A stretch of DNA of 64,000 bases from contig NZ_JAPEPZ010000001.1 in the NCBI RefSeq assembly GCF_026339875.1, forward strand, positions 4,092,001-4,156,000, read 5' to 3'. Below the pieces are notes generated by a model. That model saw nothing but the letters and a program-made list of their open reading frames with translations, was not told the origin of the DNA and did not search any database. Positions within the stretch are counted from its first letter, which is position 1, and each line of letters opens with the position of its first letter. Below are positions 37,874-46,897 of the stretch, in pieces. The stretch is from Streptomyces sp. NBC_01571. Lineage in GTDB: Bacteria; Actinomycetota; Actinomycetes; Streptomycetales; Streptomycetaceae. Both the position numbers and the translations under genes were made by a program.

Positions 37874-37889
37874 ATGGGTATAGACCACT
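37874..37889. promoter_or_regulatory. Candidate DasR operator (dre) of the hexosaminidase gene
   Basis: ATGGGTATAGACCACT matches 13 of 16 positions of the dre palindrome AGTGGTCTAGACCACT, with the right half perfect. Centred about 66 bp before the hexosaminidase GTG. DasR would repress until glucosamine-6-phosphate rises. Confidence 0.65.
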
Positions 37890-37920
37890 CTGCCGCAGAG
37901 CCGGTGAAACAATCCCCCTC

Positions 37921-38796
37921 ATGGCGGAAATCATCCAGAAGGACGGGACCTGGATCTTCGACGGCGACGCGCTGCGGCTGACTCCCGGGCGCGACAGGAA
38001 CGTGAGCGTGCTCCGCAGGGCCCTGGGTGAACTCACCGTCCCGCTGGGGGCATTGGCCGGAATATCCTTCGAACAGGGCAAGCGCAGCGGGCGGTTGAGG
38101 CTCCGGCTCCGGGACGGCGCCGATCCGCTGCTGCAGGCCACCGGCGGCCGGCTCGCCGAGCCCAACGACCCGTACCAGCTGACCGTCGAGTCCGAGCGCT
38201 ACGGCGTCGCCGAGTACATCGTGGACGAGGTCCGCAACGCGCTGCTCCTGGACCAGGTCCCGGCCGGTCCGGTCGACGGCTATCTGCTCCCCGGACCCGC
38301 TGTGCCGCTGTCCGCCTCCGCGGGCGACGGCACGGCGAGCTTCGACGGGGAGCAGGTGCGCCTGGAGTGGAACTGGAAGACCGAGGACGCGAAGGCGTCC
38401 GCCGGCGCCCGCCGCCTCGCGCTCCGCGACATCACGGGCGTCGAGTGGCACCCCGCGGTCGGCCTGGAGAACGGCTGCCTGCGCTTCACCGTGCGCGGCG
38501 CCGGGACCAAGGCTCCGCCGAAGTACGACCCGCACGCGGTGGAGCTGTGGGGCTTCAAGAAGGATCCGCTGATGGCGCTGGTCGCGGCGGCGGTGCAGGC
38601 GCGACTCGGCCATCCGGCGGCGCCCCCCGAGCGGCCACCGGTCAAGGACTCTCCGGCGATCCCGCACCCCGCCCCGGAGGCCGACCACGACGCCCTGTTG
38701 CGGCGCCTGCGCGAACTGGGCGACCTCCACAGGTCCGGCGTCCTGACGGACGACGAGTTCGCCCTGGCCAAGCAGGCGGTCCTCAGGCGCATGTGA
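37921..38796 (+). CDS. DUF4429 domain protein with C-terminal SHOCT domain
   Basis: 291 residues. Two DUF4429-like modules (about 1-110 and 115-225), each PH-like with a tryptophan-rich strand, then a Pro-rich linker and a C-terminal SHOCT helix hairpin (LRELGDLHRSGVLTDDEFALAKQAVLRR). No signal or membrane segment, so cytoplasmic. Function unknown; SHOCT domains are often thought to mediate oligomerisation. Starts 105 bp from the divergent hexosaminidase gene, so the dre site lies in the shared spacer. Confidence 0.8.
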   Translation: MAEIIQKDGTWIFDGDALRLTPGRDRNVSVLRRALGELTVPLGALAGISFEQGKRSGRLRLRLRDGADPLLQATGGRLAEPNDPYQLTVESERYGVAEYIVDEVRNALLLDQVPAGPVDGYLLPGPAVPLSASAGDGTASFDGEQVRLEWNWKTEDAKASAGARRLALRDITGVEWHPAVGLENGCLRFTVRGAGTKAPPKYDPHAVELWGFKKDPLMALVAAAVQARLGHPAAPPERPPVKDSPAIPHPAPEADHDALLRRLRELGDLHRSGVLTDDEFALAKQAVLRRM

Positions 38797-38859
38797 GCAC
38801 CGGCGGATCGAGGACCGCCCGCGGCGCGTACGCCCCGGCTCGCGGGCGTACGGGGTGGC

Positions 38860-40443
38860 CTACTTGGCCCGGCGCGCCACCGTGAATTGGTCGACCTCTT
38901 CACCGGTCTCGGCGATGCCGCGCACCTTCAGCGTGGTCAGGCGGCCCTTCGACGCGGGGGTGACGTCCACGCGCAGGAACGAGTAGTTGAGGTAGCGCAC
39001 CCGCGACCAGGCGACCGTCTCGTTCTGCTTGCCGTCCTTCAGGTTGATGAAGGAGGCGACCGAGTCGACCTCGTTCTCGTGACCCTCGTACGACTCCGCC
39101 GCGGTGAACGCGTACAGGCTGCGTCCGGCCGCGCCCGCCGTCACGTACACGACACCGTCGGTCTCCGGGTACGCCGTGCCGCCGATCGGCAGCTTCTTCG
39201 TGACCGCGTTGCCCTTGAGGACGTCCGTGCGCTCGTACTGGTGGTTGTGACCGTTGATCACCAGGTCCACCGTGTACTTCTCGAACAGCGGCACCCACTC
39301 CTGTCGCACGCCCCCCTCCGAGGCGTGCGCCGTGGAGGTGCAGTAGGCGCAGTGGTGGAAGAAGACGACCACGAAGTCGACGTCCCTGGCTGCCCGGAAC
39401 TTCTTGAGCTGCCCCTCCAGCCACTTGGTCTGGGTCCCGCCGGAGATGCCGAGGTTGGCCGGGATCTCGAACGAGATGTCGTTGGCGTCCAGCGAGATGA
39501 TCGCCGTGTTGCCGTAGACGAAGGAGTACACGCCCGGGAGGTTCTTCGCGTCCGGGCCGTTGTCCGGGAGGTTCCAGCGGGCCTCTTCGCCGCCGTAGCC
39601 GTTGGGCGAGTACCAGGCCTCCATGTCGTGGTTGCCGTACGCCGGCATCCACGGCACCTGCTTGGCGACCGTCTCGGTCTGGGCGAGGAACTGGTCCCAG
39701 ATGCGCGAGTCGAAACCGGCGTCGTCCGTCTTGCCCGCGCCGGCCGGGTCCGCGTACGCGATGTCGCCGGCGTGCAGGTGGAAGGCCGGGTTCTGGCCGA
39801 GCAGCAGGGCGTCGTTGGCGAGGCCGTGGTAGCCGACACCCTCGTCGCCGAAGGCCGTGAAGGTGAACGGCTCGGCGTGCGCGGGCGCGGTGGTGAAGGT
39901 GCCGAGGGTGCCCAGCAGGTGGGGCGCGGCCGGGTCGAAGCCCGCGTGGCCGACGCCGTAGTAGTACGTCTTGCCGGGGCGCAGGTGGGTGAGCTTGGCG
40001 TGCAGGTAGTACTGCGTGTGGTCGCCGCTCGCGCCGACGCCGGCCGGGGTGTAGAGCGTGCGCACCTCGGCCTCGATCTTGCGGGAGAGGTCCCAGGGGT
40101 GGGCGCCGATACGGATGAAGGGCTTCTTCACCGCGGTCGGGACCTGCCAGGAGACCGTGATCTCCGTGCGCGGGTCGTTGCCGAAGGCGAGGTGGCGGCC
40201 GAAGGGCGCGACGAGGGCGCCGTCGACCTTCTCGGCGGCCGGGGCCGCGGTGGCCCGGGTCGGGACCGCGGCCTGCGCCACGGCGCCCGGCACGAAGGCA
40301 CCGCCCGCGACGGCGCCGAGGGTCACGGCTCCGCCTCTGATCATGTTGCGCCGCGAGAACTTGGCGCGGAGATACTCGTGCTGCTCGGCCATGCTCATGT
40401 GCTCGGCGAGCTTCTCCGGTACGCCCATGCGTGGAGTGTCCAT
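38860..40443 (-). CDS. Tat-exported metallophosphoesterase, purple-acid-phosphatase-like
   Basis: 527 residues from the ATG at 40443; the next ATG at 40428 is possible. Tat signal SRRNMIRGG with a hydrophobic stretch to about residue 62. An N-terminal fibronectin-like domain (about 75-185) then the two-metal phosphoesterase core: FGDEGVG, HAGDIAYADP, YGNHDME, FFHHCAYC and NGHNHQYER. Acts outside the cell on phosphomonoesters. No PHO box was identified by eye upstream. Overlaps no other gene. Confidence 0.88.
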   Translation of the reverse strand: MDTPRMGVPEKLAEHMSMAEQHEYLRAKFSRRNMIRGGAVTLGAVAGGAFVPGAVAQAAVPTRATAAPAAEKVDGALVAPFGRHLAFGNDPRTEITVSWQVPTAVKKPFIRIGAHPWDLSRKIEAEVRTLYTPAGVGASGDHTQYYLHAKLTHLRPGKTYYYGVGHAGFDPAAPHLLGTLGTFTTAPAHAEPFTFTAFGDEGVGYHGLANDALLLGQNPAFHLHAGDIAYADPAGAGKTDDAGFDSRIWDQFLAQTETVAKQVPWMPAYGNHDMEAWYSPNGYGGEEARWNLPDNGPDAKNLPGVYSFVYGNTAIISLDANDISFEIPANLGISGGTQTKWLEGQLKKFRAARDVDFVVVFFHHCAYCTSTAHASEGGVRQEWVPLFEKYTVDLVINGHNHQYERTDVLKGNAVTKKLPIGGTAYPETDGVVYVTAGAAGRSLYAFTAAESYEGHENEVDSVASFINLKDGKQNETVAWSRVRYLNYSFLRVDVTPASKGRLTTLKVRGIAETGEEVDQFTVARRAK

Positions 40444-40592
40444 GGGCTCAGAAGTTGCTCCCGGCAATCGACGCGGCGCAAGACGGAGTATGGACAGATC
40501 GCAAACAGCGGCCCATAAGAGATTCAACAGCCGCTTGCCCGATATCGGGCAGGATTCTTGCGAATCGGCTCCTCGTACTCCAGGATCATCGG

Positions 40593-40850
40593 GTGCACGA
40601 CGAACTTGCGGATCATCTGACGCGCTCCACGCCCCTGAACCGGGGCGAGGCGCTGCGGGTGATCCAGGACGTGCTCGCCTACTTCGACGAGCCGACCGAG
40701 GAGTACGTCCGCCGCCGCCACCGCGAGCTCCAGGCCCAGGGCTGGGTCAACACGGCGATCTTCGAACGGATCGAGGCGGACCTGAAGTACCGAGCGGTCG
40801 CGCCGCCGGAGCTCACGCTCAGGCAGTTGCGCCGCATTGTCTACGGCTGA
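40593..40850 (+). CDS. Small conserved protein upstream of glmS
   Basis: 85 residues from a GTG with AGGA about 8 nt upstream; the frame is open further upstream but that part looks non-coding. All charged and helical: VHDELADHLTRSTPLNRGEA, then EYVRRRHRELQAQG and LRQLRRIVYG. No signal or membrane segment and no known motif. It ends 13 bp before glmS and is likely cotranscribed. It may bind nucleic acid or protein; function unknown. Confidence 0.65.
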   Translation: MHDELADHLTRSTPLNRGEALRVIQDVLAYFDEPTEEYVRRRHRELQAQGWVNTAIFERIEADLKYRAVAPPELTLRQLRRIVYG

Positions 40851-40863
40851 GGAATACGTATAT

Positions 40864-42681
40864 ATGTGCGGAATCGTCGGATACATCGGCAGGCGTGACG
40901 TGGCTCCGCTGCTGCTCGAAGGTCTGCAGCGGCTGGAGTACCGCGGCTACGACTCGGCGGGCATCGTCGTCACCACGCCGAAGTCGGCCGGCCTGAAGAT
41001 GGTCAAGGCCAAGGGCCGGGTCCGCGACCTGGAGGCCAAGGTCCCCGCACGCTTCAAGGGCACCACCGGCATCGCCCACACCCGCTGGGCCACCCACGGC
41101 GCCCCCTCCGACGTCAACGCGCACCCGCACATGTCGGCCGACAACAAGGTCGCGATCGTCCACAACGGCATCATCGACAACGCCGCCGACCTGCGGAAGA
41201 AGCTCGAGGCCGACGGGGTCGAGTTCCTCTCCGAGACCGACACCGAGGTCCTCACCCACCTCATCGCCCGCTCCCAGGCCGATACCCTGGAGGAGAAGGT
41301 CCGCCAGGCGCTGCGCGTGATCGAGGGCACCTACGGCATCGCCGTGATGCACGCCGACTTCCCCGACCGCATCGTGGTGGCCCGCAACGGCTCCCCGGTC
41401 GTCCTCGGCATCGGCGAGAAGGAGATGTTCGTCGCCTCGGACATCGCCGCCCTGGTCACCCACACCCGGCAGATAGTGACGCTGGACGACGGCGAGATGG
41501 CGACCCTCAAGGCCGACGACTTCCGCACGTACACCACCGAGGGCACCCGGACGACGGCCGAGCCGACCACCGTGGAGTGGGAGGCCGCGTCGTACGACAT
41601 GGGCGGCCACGACACGTACATGCACAAGGAGATCCACGAGCAGCCCGACGCCGTGGACCGCGTGCTGCGCGGCCGCATCGACGACCGCTTCTCCACCGTG
41701 CACCTCGGCGGCCTGAACCTGGACGCCCGCGAGGCGCGTCAGATCCGCCGTGTGAAGATCCTCGGCTGCGGCACCTCGTACCACGCGGGCATGATCGGCG
41801 CCCAGATGATCGAGGAACTGGCCCGCATCCCCGCGGACGCCGAGCCGGCCTCCGAGTTCCGCTACCGCAACGCCGTGGTCGACCCCGACACGCTGTACGT
41901 CGCGGTCTCCCAGTCCGGTGAGACGTACGACGTCCTGGCCGCCGTCCAGGAACTGAAGCGCAAGGGCGCGCGGGTCCTCGGCGTGGTCAACGTCGTCGGC
42001 TCGGCGATCGCGCGCGAGGCGGACGGCGGCATGTACGTGCACGCGGGTCCCGAGGTCTGCGTCGTCTCGACGAAGTGCTTCACCAACACCACCGTCGCCT
42101 TCGCGCTGCTCGCGCTGCATCTCGGCCGTACCCGTGACCTGTCGGTCCGTGACGGCAAGCGGATCATCGAGGGGCTGCGCAGGCTGCCCGGGCAGATCTC
42201 CGAGATCCTGGAGCAGGAGGACGAGATCAAGAAGCTGGCCGAGCAGTACGCCGAGGCCCGCTCGATGCTCTTCATCGGCCGGGTCCGCGGCTACCCGGTG
42301 GCCCGCGAGGCCTCTCTGAAGCTCAAGGAGGTCTCGTACATCCACGCCGAGGCCTACCCGGCCTCCGAGCTCAAGCACGGTCCGCTGGCGCTCATCGAGC
42401 CCGCGCTGCCGACGGTCGCGATCGTGCCCGACGACGACCTGCTGGAGAAGAACCGCGCCGCCCTGGAGGAGATCAAGGCGCGCAGCGGCAAGATCCTCGC
42501 GGTCGCGCACCAGGAGCAGGAGAAGGCCGACCAGACGATCGTCGTCCCGAAGAACGAGGACGAGCTGGACCCGATCCTGCTGGGCATCCCGCTGCAGCTT
42601 CTCGCCTACCACACGGCGCTGGCGCTCGGCCGGGACATCGACAAGCCGCGCAACCTCGCGAAGTCGGTGACGGTCGAGTAG
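40864..42681 (+). CDS. glmS: Glutamine--fructose-6-phosphate aminotransferase
   Basis: 605 residues. Starts MCGIVGYIG, so after Met removal Cys1 is the nucleophile of the glutaminase domain. Two SIS sugar-isomerase domains follow (about 280-430 and 450-600), with GCGTSYHAG, SQSGETYD and ASELKHGPLALIE. Makes glucosamine-6-phosphate for peptidoglycan and other amino sugars. No glmS ribozyme-like leader is present, only 13 bp before it. The product is also the ligand that releases DasR. Confidence 0.95.
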   Translation: MCGIVGYIGRRDVAPLLLEGLQRLEYRGYDSAGIVVTTPKSAGLKMVKAKGRVRDLEAKVPARFKGTTGIAHTRWATHGAPSDVNAHPHMSADNKVAIVHNGIIDNAADLRKKLEADGVEFLSETDTEVLTHLIARSQADTLEEKVRQALRVIEGTYGIAVMHADFPDRIVVARNGSPVVLGIGEKEMFVASDIAALVTHTRQIVTLDDGEMATLKADDFRTYTTEGTRTTAEPTTVEWEAASYDMGGHDTYMHKEIHEQPDAVDRVLRGRIDDRFSTVHLGGLNLDAREARQIRRVKILGCGTSYHAGMIGAQMIEELARIPADAEPASEFRYRNAVVDPDTLYVAVSQSGETYDVLAAVQELKRKGARVLGVVNVVGSAIAREADGGMYVHAGPEVCVVSTKCFTNTTVAFALLALHLGRTRDLSVRDGKRIIEGLRRLPGQISEILEQEDEIKKLAEQYAEARSMLFIGRVRGYPVAREASLKLKEVSYIHAEAYPASELKHGPLALIEPALPTVAIVPDDDLLEKNRAALEEIKARSGKILAVAHQEQEKADQTIVVPKNEDELDPILLGIPLQLLAYHTALALGRDIDKPRNLAKSVTVE

Positions 42682-42709
42682 GACCGCCCGTTCACGGCTC
42701 CCCGGACAT

Positions 42710-42752
42710 GAACGGCCCCCTGTGCGCGCCACCTTCGCACGGGGGGCCGTTC
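42710..42752 (+). terminator. Terminator after glmS
   Basis: 17-bp stem with one G-T pair (GAACGGCCCCCTGTGCG and CGCACGGGGGGCCGTTC) and a 9-nt loop, 28 bp after the stop of glmS. Confidence 0.8.
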
Positions 42753-42793
42753 CTTCCAGGCCGGAGCCGCCTGTACCCCGGCCCGCGCCGGGC

Positions 42794-43363
42794 TCAGCCG
42801 GTGGCCGTCACCCCCCGGCCGGCGGCGCGTCCGGGAAGGGCGGTGGGCCAGTGGGCGAGCGCCGCCGTGGCCGCGTACCAGGCGACCAGGCCGCCGGCCG
42901 CGGCGAACCAGCCGCCGGCCTTGGCGAGGGCGGCACTGTCGCCGAACCGACCGACGGCCAGCAGGAGCAAGGCCACGAACAGCAGCGCGTACGTCCCCCG
43001 GGCGAGCAGCGGGGCGCCGCTCGCGCCGGCGGTCAGGCTCAGCGCGACGAGTGCGAACAGCAGCATGAAGAGGCCGGTGGCGTTGGCGGACATCCGCCCG
43101 TCGGAGGTGACGCCCCAGGTGAACCAGAACGCGCCGAGTGCCGTGAACGCCGTACCGGTGAAGGCGTCGCGGTCACGGAAGGCGAACAGGCCCGCGACGA
43201 AGAGCGCGATCCCGCCGACGTACGTGGCGAGGGAGACGGAGTCGGCCGCCGTCACGCCGTCGATCACCCGGGTGTTCCCGAGGCCGAAGAGCAACAGGGT
43301 CAGTCCGAGGGCGAGTTGGCCGAGAGTCGAGGTGGTGCTTCCCGAGGGGACGTCATTGTCCAC
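42794..43363 (-). CDS. GPR1/FUN34/YaaH family protein, acetate-type transporter
   Basis: 189 residues. Six hydrophobic helices in even spacing, with an opening TSTLGQLALGLTLLLFGLGN and ALGAFWFTWG in the fourth. This resembles the SatP/YaaH acetate-succinate permeases, which are about this length and sit in the membrane as hexamers. The family NPAPLGL start is not clear, so the substrate is uncertain. Convergent with glmS; its 211-bp upstream spacer shows no second gene. Confidence 0.7.
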   Translation of the reverse strand: MDNDVPSGSTTSTLGQLALGLTLLLFGLGNTRVIDGVTAADSVSLATYVGGIALFVAGLFAFRDRDAFTGTAFTALGAFWFTWGVTSDGRMSANATGLFMLLFALVALSLTAGASGAPLLARGTYALLFVALLLLAVGRFGDSAALAKAGGWFAAAGGLVAWYAATAALAHWPTALPGRAAGRGVTATG

Positions 43364-43574
43364 GGCGGGCTCCCTTCATGCGGGTGCAGTCGTGCTGCGC
43401 GGTGCCGGCCGAGGGATGGGGCCGGTGACCGGTATGTACCCTTCACAAAGGCACAATCCACCTTGTCGCGCGAGTGGATTCACGCGTTTTCGGACGCGTG
43501 TCAAAGGGAGTTGACGGTCTGCCAGGAGATTGACCGGATCACCCCGCCTGGAACGACGGCGAGTTGACGACCGG

Positions 43575-44102
43575 TCAGGGAATGACGATCACCGGGCGCT
43601 GCGCGCGCTTCGCCAACCGCCCCGCCACCGAGCCGAAGATGCGCCCGACGATGCCGTGCGTGGAGCCGACGACGATGGCGTCCGCCTCGTACTCGCGCCC
43701 CACCTCTTCGAGTTCGTGGCAGATGTCTCCGCCGCGCTCGACGAGGATCCAGGGCACCTCGGCCAGGTACTCGGCGCAGGCGAGCTCGAGTCCGAGCACC
43801 TCGGTGCGATGGTCGGGCACGTCGACGAAGACCGGTGGTTCACAGCCCGCCCACACCGTGGTGGGCAGCCGGTTCGCGACATGCACGATGATCAGGCCCG
43901 AGCCCGAGCGATGGGCCATCCCGATCGCATAGGCGAGGGCGCGCTCGCTGGACGTCGAACCGTCGAAACCGACGACGACGCCGTGCTTGAAGGCGGGATC
44001 GCAGGACTGGCGGGGTTCTTCCGCCGCCAGGGGCTCGGCCGCCGTGGGATCGGCGAGCGGGCGCTTGCGGTCCGCGGGATCGAAGAATTCGTGACCGGCC
44101 AT
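43575..44102 (-). CDS. Universal stress protein
   Basis: 175 residues from the ATG at 44102; the long frame upstream is not used. One USP domain from about residue 40: VVVGFDGSTSSERALAYAI, then IIVHVAN, and the ATP loop VGSTHGIVGRIFGSVAGRLAKRAQ with final RPVIVIP. An acidic 38-residue N-terminal tail precedes it. Cytoplasmic, ATP-binding, with no enzymatic activity known. The spacer 44103-44450 between it and the next, divergent gene is the promoter region for both; no gene is seen there. Confidence 0.85.
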   Translation of the reverse strand: MAGHEFFDPADRKRPLADPTAAEPLAAEEPRQSCDPAFKHGVVVGFDGSTSSERALAYAIGMAHRSGSGLIIVHVANRLPTTVWAGCEPPVFVDVPDHRTEVLGLELACAEYLAEVPWILVERGGDICHELEEVGREYEADAIVVGSTHGIVGRIFGSVAGRLAKRAQRPVIVIP

Positions 44103-44450
44103 GGGTATCTCGGCGTTTGGATCCTCGTGGTGGGGACGACAACGATCGGCAGAGCTGTGTCCGGGAATCATCTTCCCAACCCCATACCCCCAAGGGTACG
44201 GCGGCACGCCTCCTCTGCCCAGATACCGCGCGCACTGTGCGGCGTTCCCCGGAGCATGCATGAGAGGCGCCCGTAACGCAATGGTTGCTGCCCCGTACAG
44301 GCGGTTTGCGCAGGGTTCACCCAGGGATGCACCCCCGGCGCGGGACCGCAGACCGGTGGCCGGGCAGTGACCGGCCGGTCGAACACGCGTTGAACAGGTG
44401 AGCCACCGCCATGGAGAGCAATGGAGTACCAGGGAACCAGGGAGCAGACC

Positions 44451-45092
44451 GTGCCCGGACCAGAGACCGTGTCCCGCCCCTCCTCCGGAGCGCGCTCCGA
44501 GCCGCCCCCCGCGCCGGACGCGGCGAGCGAGGTGGCGCGCTGGGCGGCCTTCAGCTGCGTCCTCGTCCCGGTCGTCCTCGTCTGGTTCGGCACCTCGCTC
44601 GCCGGGGCGGCCGGTACGGCGCTGGGCCTGGCCGCCGTGACCGCGGCGTGCCTGGTGCTGCTGCGCCAGTCCGAACGGGGCGCCGCGCGCATGCGCGCCG
44701 GCGAGCGGGCCCCGCACCGCGCGCCGCGGCACGGCAGGTGCGGTCCGCGGGAGCGCGGATCCCGGGAGCGGACACATCGGGACCGGGGCGGGCGCGACCG
44801 GGACGGGGGCGGGCGGGACCGGGGCGGGCGGGACCGGGGCCGGGACGGATGGGATCCTGCCGCTCGGAATCCCGTCGCCCGGGATCTCGCCGTCGGCGCG
44901 CGGGATCGCGACGGGGGAGATCGCGTCACGGGAGTTCCCGGGCCCGGCGTCGGTCCCGGGGTCGCTCCGGCGCCGGCTCCCGGCGCGCAGGATGTGGCCG
45001 ACACGCACATCATGAACGGCTTGCCGGGCAGGAGTGGCGCGGGGGCGCACAGGGGCGGACGCCGCGGTACGGGAAAGAAGCCGGTCGACTGA
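44451..45092 (+). CDS. Small membrane protein with Arg/Asp/Gly-rich repeat tail
   Basis: 213 residues from the GTG at 44451, chosen for AGGGAG just upstream; an ATG at 44421 in frame would add 10 residues. Two hydrophobic helices (WAAFSCVLVPVVLVWFG and TALGLAAVTAACLVLL) are followed by a long basic low-complexity tail with RDRGG-type repeats (near 44770-44850) and a final GTGKKPVD. Similar short two-helix proteins are common beside adpA in Streptomyces by my recollection; function unknown. Single gene, 378 bp before adpA. Confidence 0.6.
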   Translation: MPGPETVSRPSSGARSEPPPAPDAASEVARWAAFSCVLVPVVLVWFGTSLAGAAGTALGLAAVTAACLVLLRQSERGAARMRAGERAPHRAPRHGRCGPRERGSRERTHRDRGGRDRDGGGRDRGGRDRGRDGWDPAARNPVARDLAVGARDRDGGDRVTGVPGPGVGPGVAPAPAPGAQDVADTHIMNGLPGRSGAGAHRGGRRGTGKKPVD

Positions 45093-45290
45093 CCGGTTTG
45101 CGCGCACGCCCCCGCTTCTTTTCAGCCAACTTCGGCCTCCCGGGCATCCCTTGCCGGAACGACCCCCCAACCCGCGTTCGACCTGCGGCTAAAGGCCCCT
45201 GGAGGGCTCGTGCACCCTATGTGGATTGGCCACTGACACGAGGCGCACTTCCCTGCACGGCCCACGAGTGCAACGCTTCGTGATCGAATG

Positions 45291-45300
45291 CTTCACGCCA
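45291..45300 (-). promoter_or_regulatory. Candidate AdpA-binding site upstream of adpA
   Basis: On the minus strand TGGCGTGAAG fits nine of ten positions of the AdpA consensus TGGCSNGWWY. It lies about 170 bp before adpA in the 378-bp spacer, consistent with autoregulation. The rest of the spacer (45093-45470) contains no gene; the purine-rich GAGGGGG before the ATG is the ribosome site. Confidence 0.35.
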
Positions 45301-45470
45301 AGTTGCCATGTCGACATTCTGTCGAGTGTCGAAGTGGTCACCCAGGCGTGACGGGACACAGTAGATTCGATCTTGACTGTCTTACGGCGGGGGACTCGTG
45401 CAGGACCGAGGGGAAACGTGCAGGAGCGACACAACCGAGGAGCCGCGACCACCGAGGGGGGCTTAGCAGT

Positions 45471-46709
45471 ATGAGCCACGACTCCACTGCCGCGCCGGAA
45501 GCCGCGGCCCGGAAACTCTCCGGGCGACGCCGCAAGGAGATCGTCGCGGTGCTGCTGTTCAGCGGCGGCCCCATCTTCGAGAGTTCCATTCCGCTGTCGG
45601 TGTTCGGGATTGACCGCCAGGACGCCGGCGTGCCGCGCTACCGACTTCTGGTCTGCGCCGGCGAGGACGGCCCGCTGCGGACCACAGGGGGCCTGGAACT
45701 CACCGCGCCGCATGGCCTGGAGGCGATCTCGCGAGCGGGCACCGTCGTGGTGCCGGCCTGGCGCTCGATCACCTCGCCGCCACCGGAGGAAGCGCTCGAC
45801 GCGCTGCGCCGGGCGCACGAGGAGGGGGCCCGCATAGTCGGACTGTGCACCGGTGCTTTCGTGCTGGCCGCCGCCGGACTGCTGGACGGCCGCCCGGCGA
45901 CGACGCATTGGATGTACGCGCCGACGCTGGCCAAGCGCTATCCGTCCGTGCACGTCGATCCGCGCGAGCTGTTCGTCGACGACGGTGACGTACTGACATC
46001 GGCGGGCACCGCGGCCGGAATCGATCTCTGTCTGCACATCGTGCGGACGGACCACGGCAACGAGGCGGCCGGCGCGCTGGCCCGTCGTCTGGTGGTCCCG
46101 CCGCGCCGGAGCGGCGGACAGGAGCGCTATCTCGACCGGTCTTTACCGGAGGAGATCGGCGCCGACCCCCTCGCGGAGGTCGTCGCCTGGGCGCTGGAGC
46201 ACCTGCACGAGCAGTTCGACGTCGAGACGCTGGCGGCACGCGCGTACATGAGCCGCCGCACGTTCGACCGCCGCTTCCGCTCGCTGACGGGGAGCGCGCC
46301 GCTGCAGTGGCTGATCACCCAGCGCGTGCTGCAGGCGCAGCGGCTGCTTGAGACGTCCGACTACTCGGTCGACGAGGTCGCCGGACGCTGCGGCTTCCGC
46401 TCGCCGGTCGCGCTGCGCGGACACTTCCGGCGCCAGCTCGGCTCGTCCCCGGCCGCCTACCGGGCGGCGTACCGGGCACGTCGGCCGCAGTCCGAGCGGC
46501 CGTCGGACCCGGACGGTCCCGTGGGCTCGGCCGGGCAGTCCCCGGTCCTGGCCCAGGAGAGCCCGGTCCCGCCGCAGACCCGTCGTACGGCGGCCGCCGG
46601 TGCCCTGAGCCCGGCCTCGCTGTCGACCGCGACGGATCCGGGCAAACCGGGCGCGGAGCTGTACGCGGCGGGGCGGCCGAGCCTGCCGGGGCAGCGCAGC
46701 GCGCCCTAG
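45471..46709 (+). CDS. adpA: AdpA, AraC-family master regulator
   Basis: 412 residues. N-terminal DJ-1/ThiJ-like dimerisation domain (about 24-200, with [16 protein letters not shown]), then two AraC helix-turn-helix motifs (about 245-330): [20 protein letters not shown] and [20 protein letters not shown]. Disordered Pro/Ser-rich tail. Activates aerial growth and secondary metabolism genes. A leucine TTA at codon 225 makes it bldA-dependent. Followed by orn, the usual Streptomyces order. Confidence 0.95.
   Translation: MSHDSTAAPEAAARKLSGRRRKEIVAVLLFSGGPIFESSIPLSVFGIDRQDAGVPRYRLLVCAGEDGPLRTTGGLELTAPHGLEAISRAGTVVVPAWRSITSPPPEEALDALRRAHEEGARIVGLCTGAFVLAAAGLLDGRPATTHWMYAPTLAKRYPSVHVDPRELFVDDGDVLTSAGTAAGIDLCLHIVRTDHGNEAAGALARRLVVPPRRSGGQERYLDRSLPEEIGADPLAEVVAWALEHLHEQFDVETLAARAYMSRRTFDRRFRSLTGSAPLQWLITQRVLQAQRLLETSDYSVDEVAGRCGFRSPVALRGHFRRQLGSSPAAYRAAYRARRPQSERPSDPDGPVGSAGQSPVLAQESPVPPQTRRTAAAGALSPASLSTATDPGKPGAELYAAGRPSLPGQRSAP
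46143..46145 (+). other. TTA leucine codon in adpA
   Basis: The single TTA codon (residue 225, in RSLPEE between the two domains) requires the bldA tRNA, which in Streptomyces is abundant only late in growth. Its position in the linker is conserved in adpA genes. Confidence 0.9.
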
Positions 46710-46776
46710 CGTTCGGGCGCCGTGGCGCCCCGGCGCCCCGGCGCCGTGACGACGTCACACCGCCCGTGCCGCGAAC

Positions 46777-46845
46777 GGCCCGGGGCCCTCGGGTCCCGGG
46801 CCGTCGCCGTGTGCGCGGGCGCCCGGGACCCGAGGGCCCCGGGCC
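46777..46845 (+). terminator. Long hairpin between adpA and orn
   Basis: A perfect 24-bp inverted repeat (arms 46777-46800 and 46822-46845, starting GGCCCGGGGCCCTCGGG) with a 21-nt loop, 67 bp after adpA. Expected to end adpA transcription. It also ends about 50 bp before the orn start, so the orn promoter must lie in or close to it. Confidence 0.75.
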
Positions 46846-46897
46846 ATCGCCGTCCCGGGCCTGCCCGTGCGCCGGGGCGCGCCGTAGGGTTGGGGCC

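Noticed and set aside
40851..40863. glmS ribozyme or riboswitch
   Set aside because: Only 13 bp separate glmS from the previous gene; no room for the structure.
44770..44855. G-rich repeat as possible CRISPR or array
   Set aside because: Units are imperfect, without spacers, and code for an Arg/Asp/Gly-rich tail.
45230..45290. Other TGGC sequences upstream of adpA as AdpA sites
   Set aside because: They miss the consensus at several positions, unlike the 45291-45300 site.
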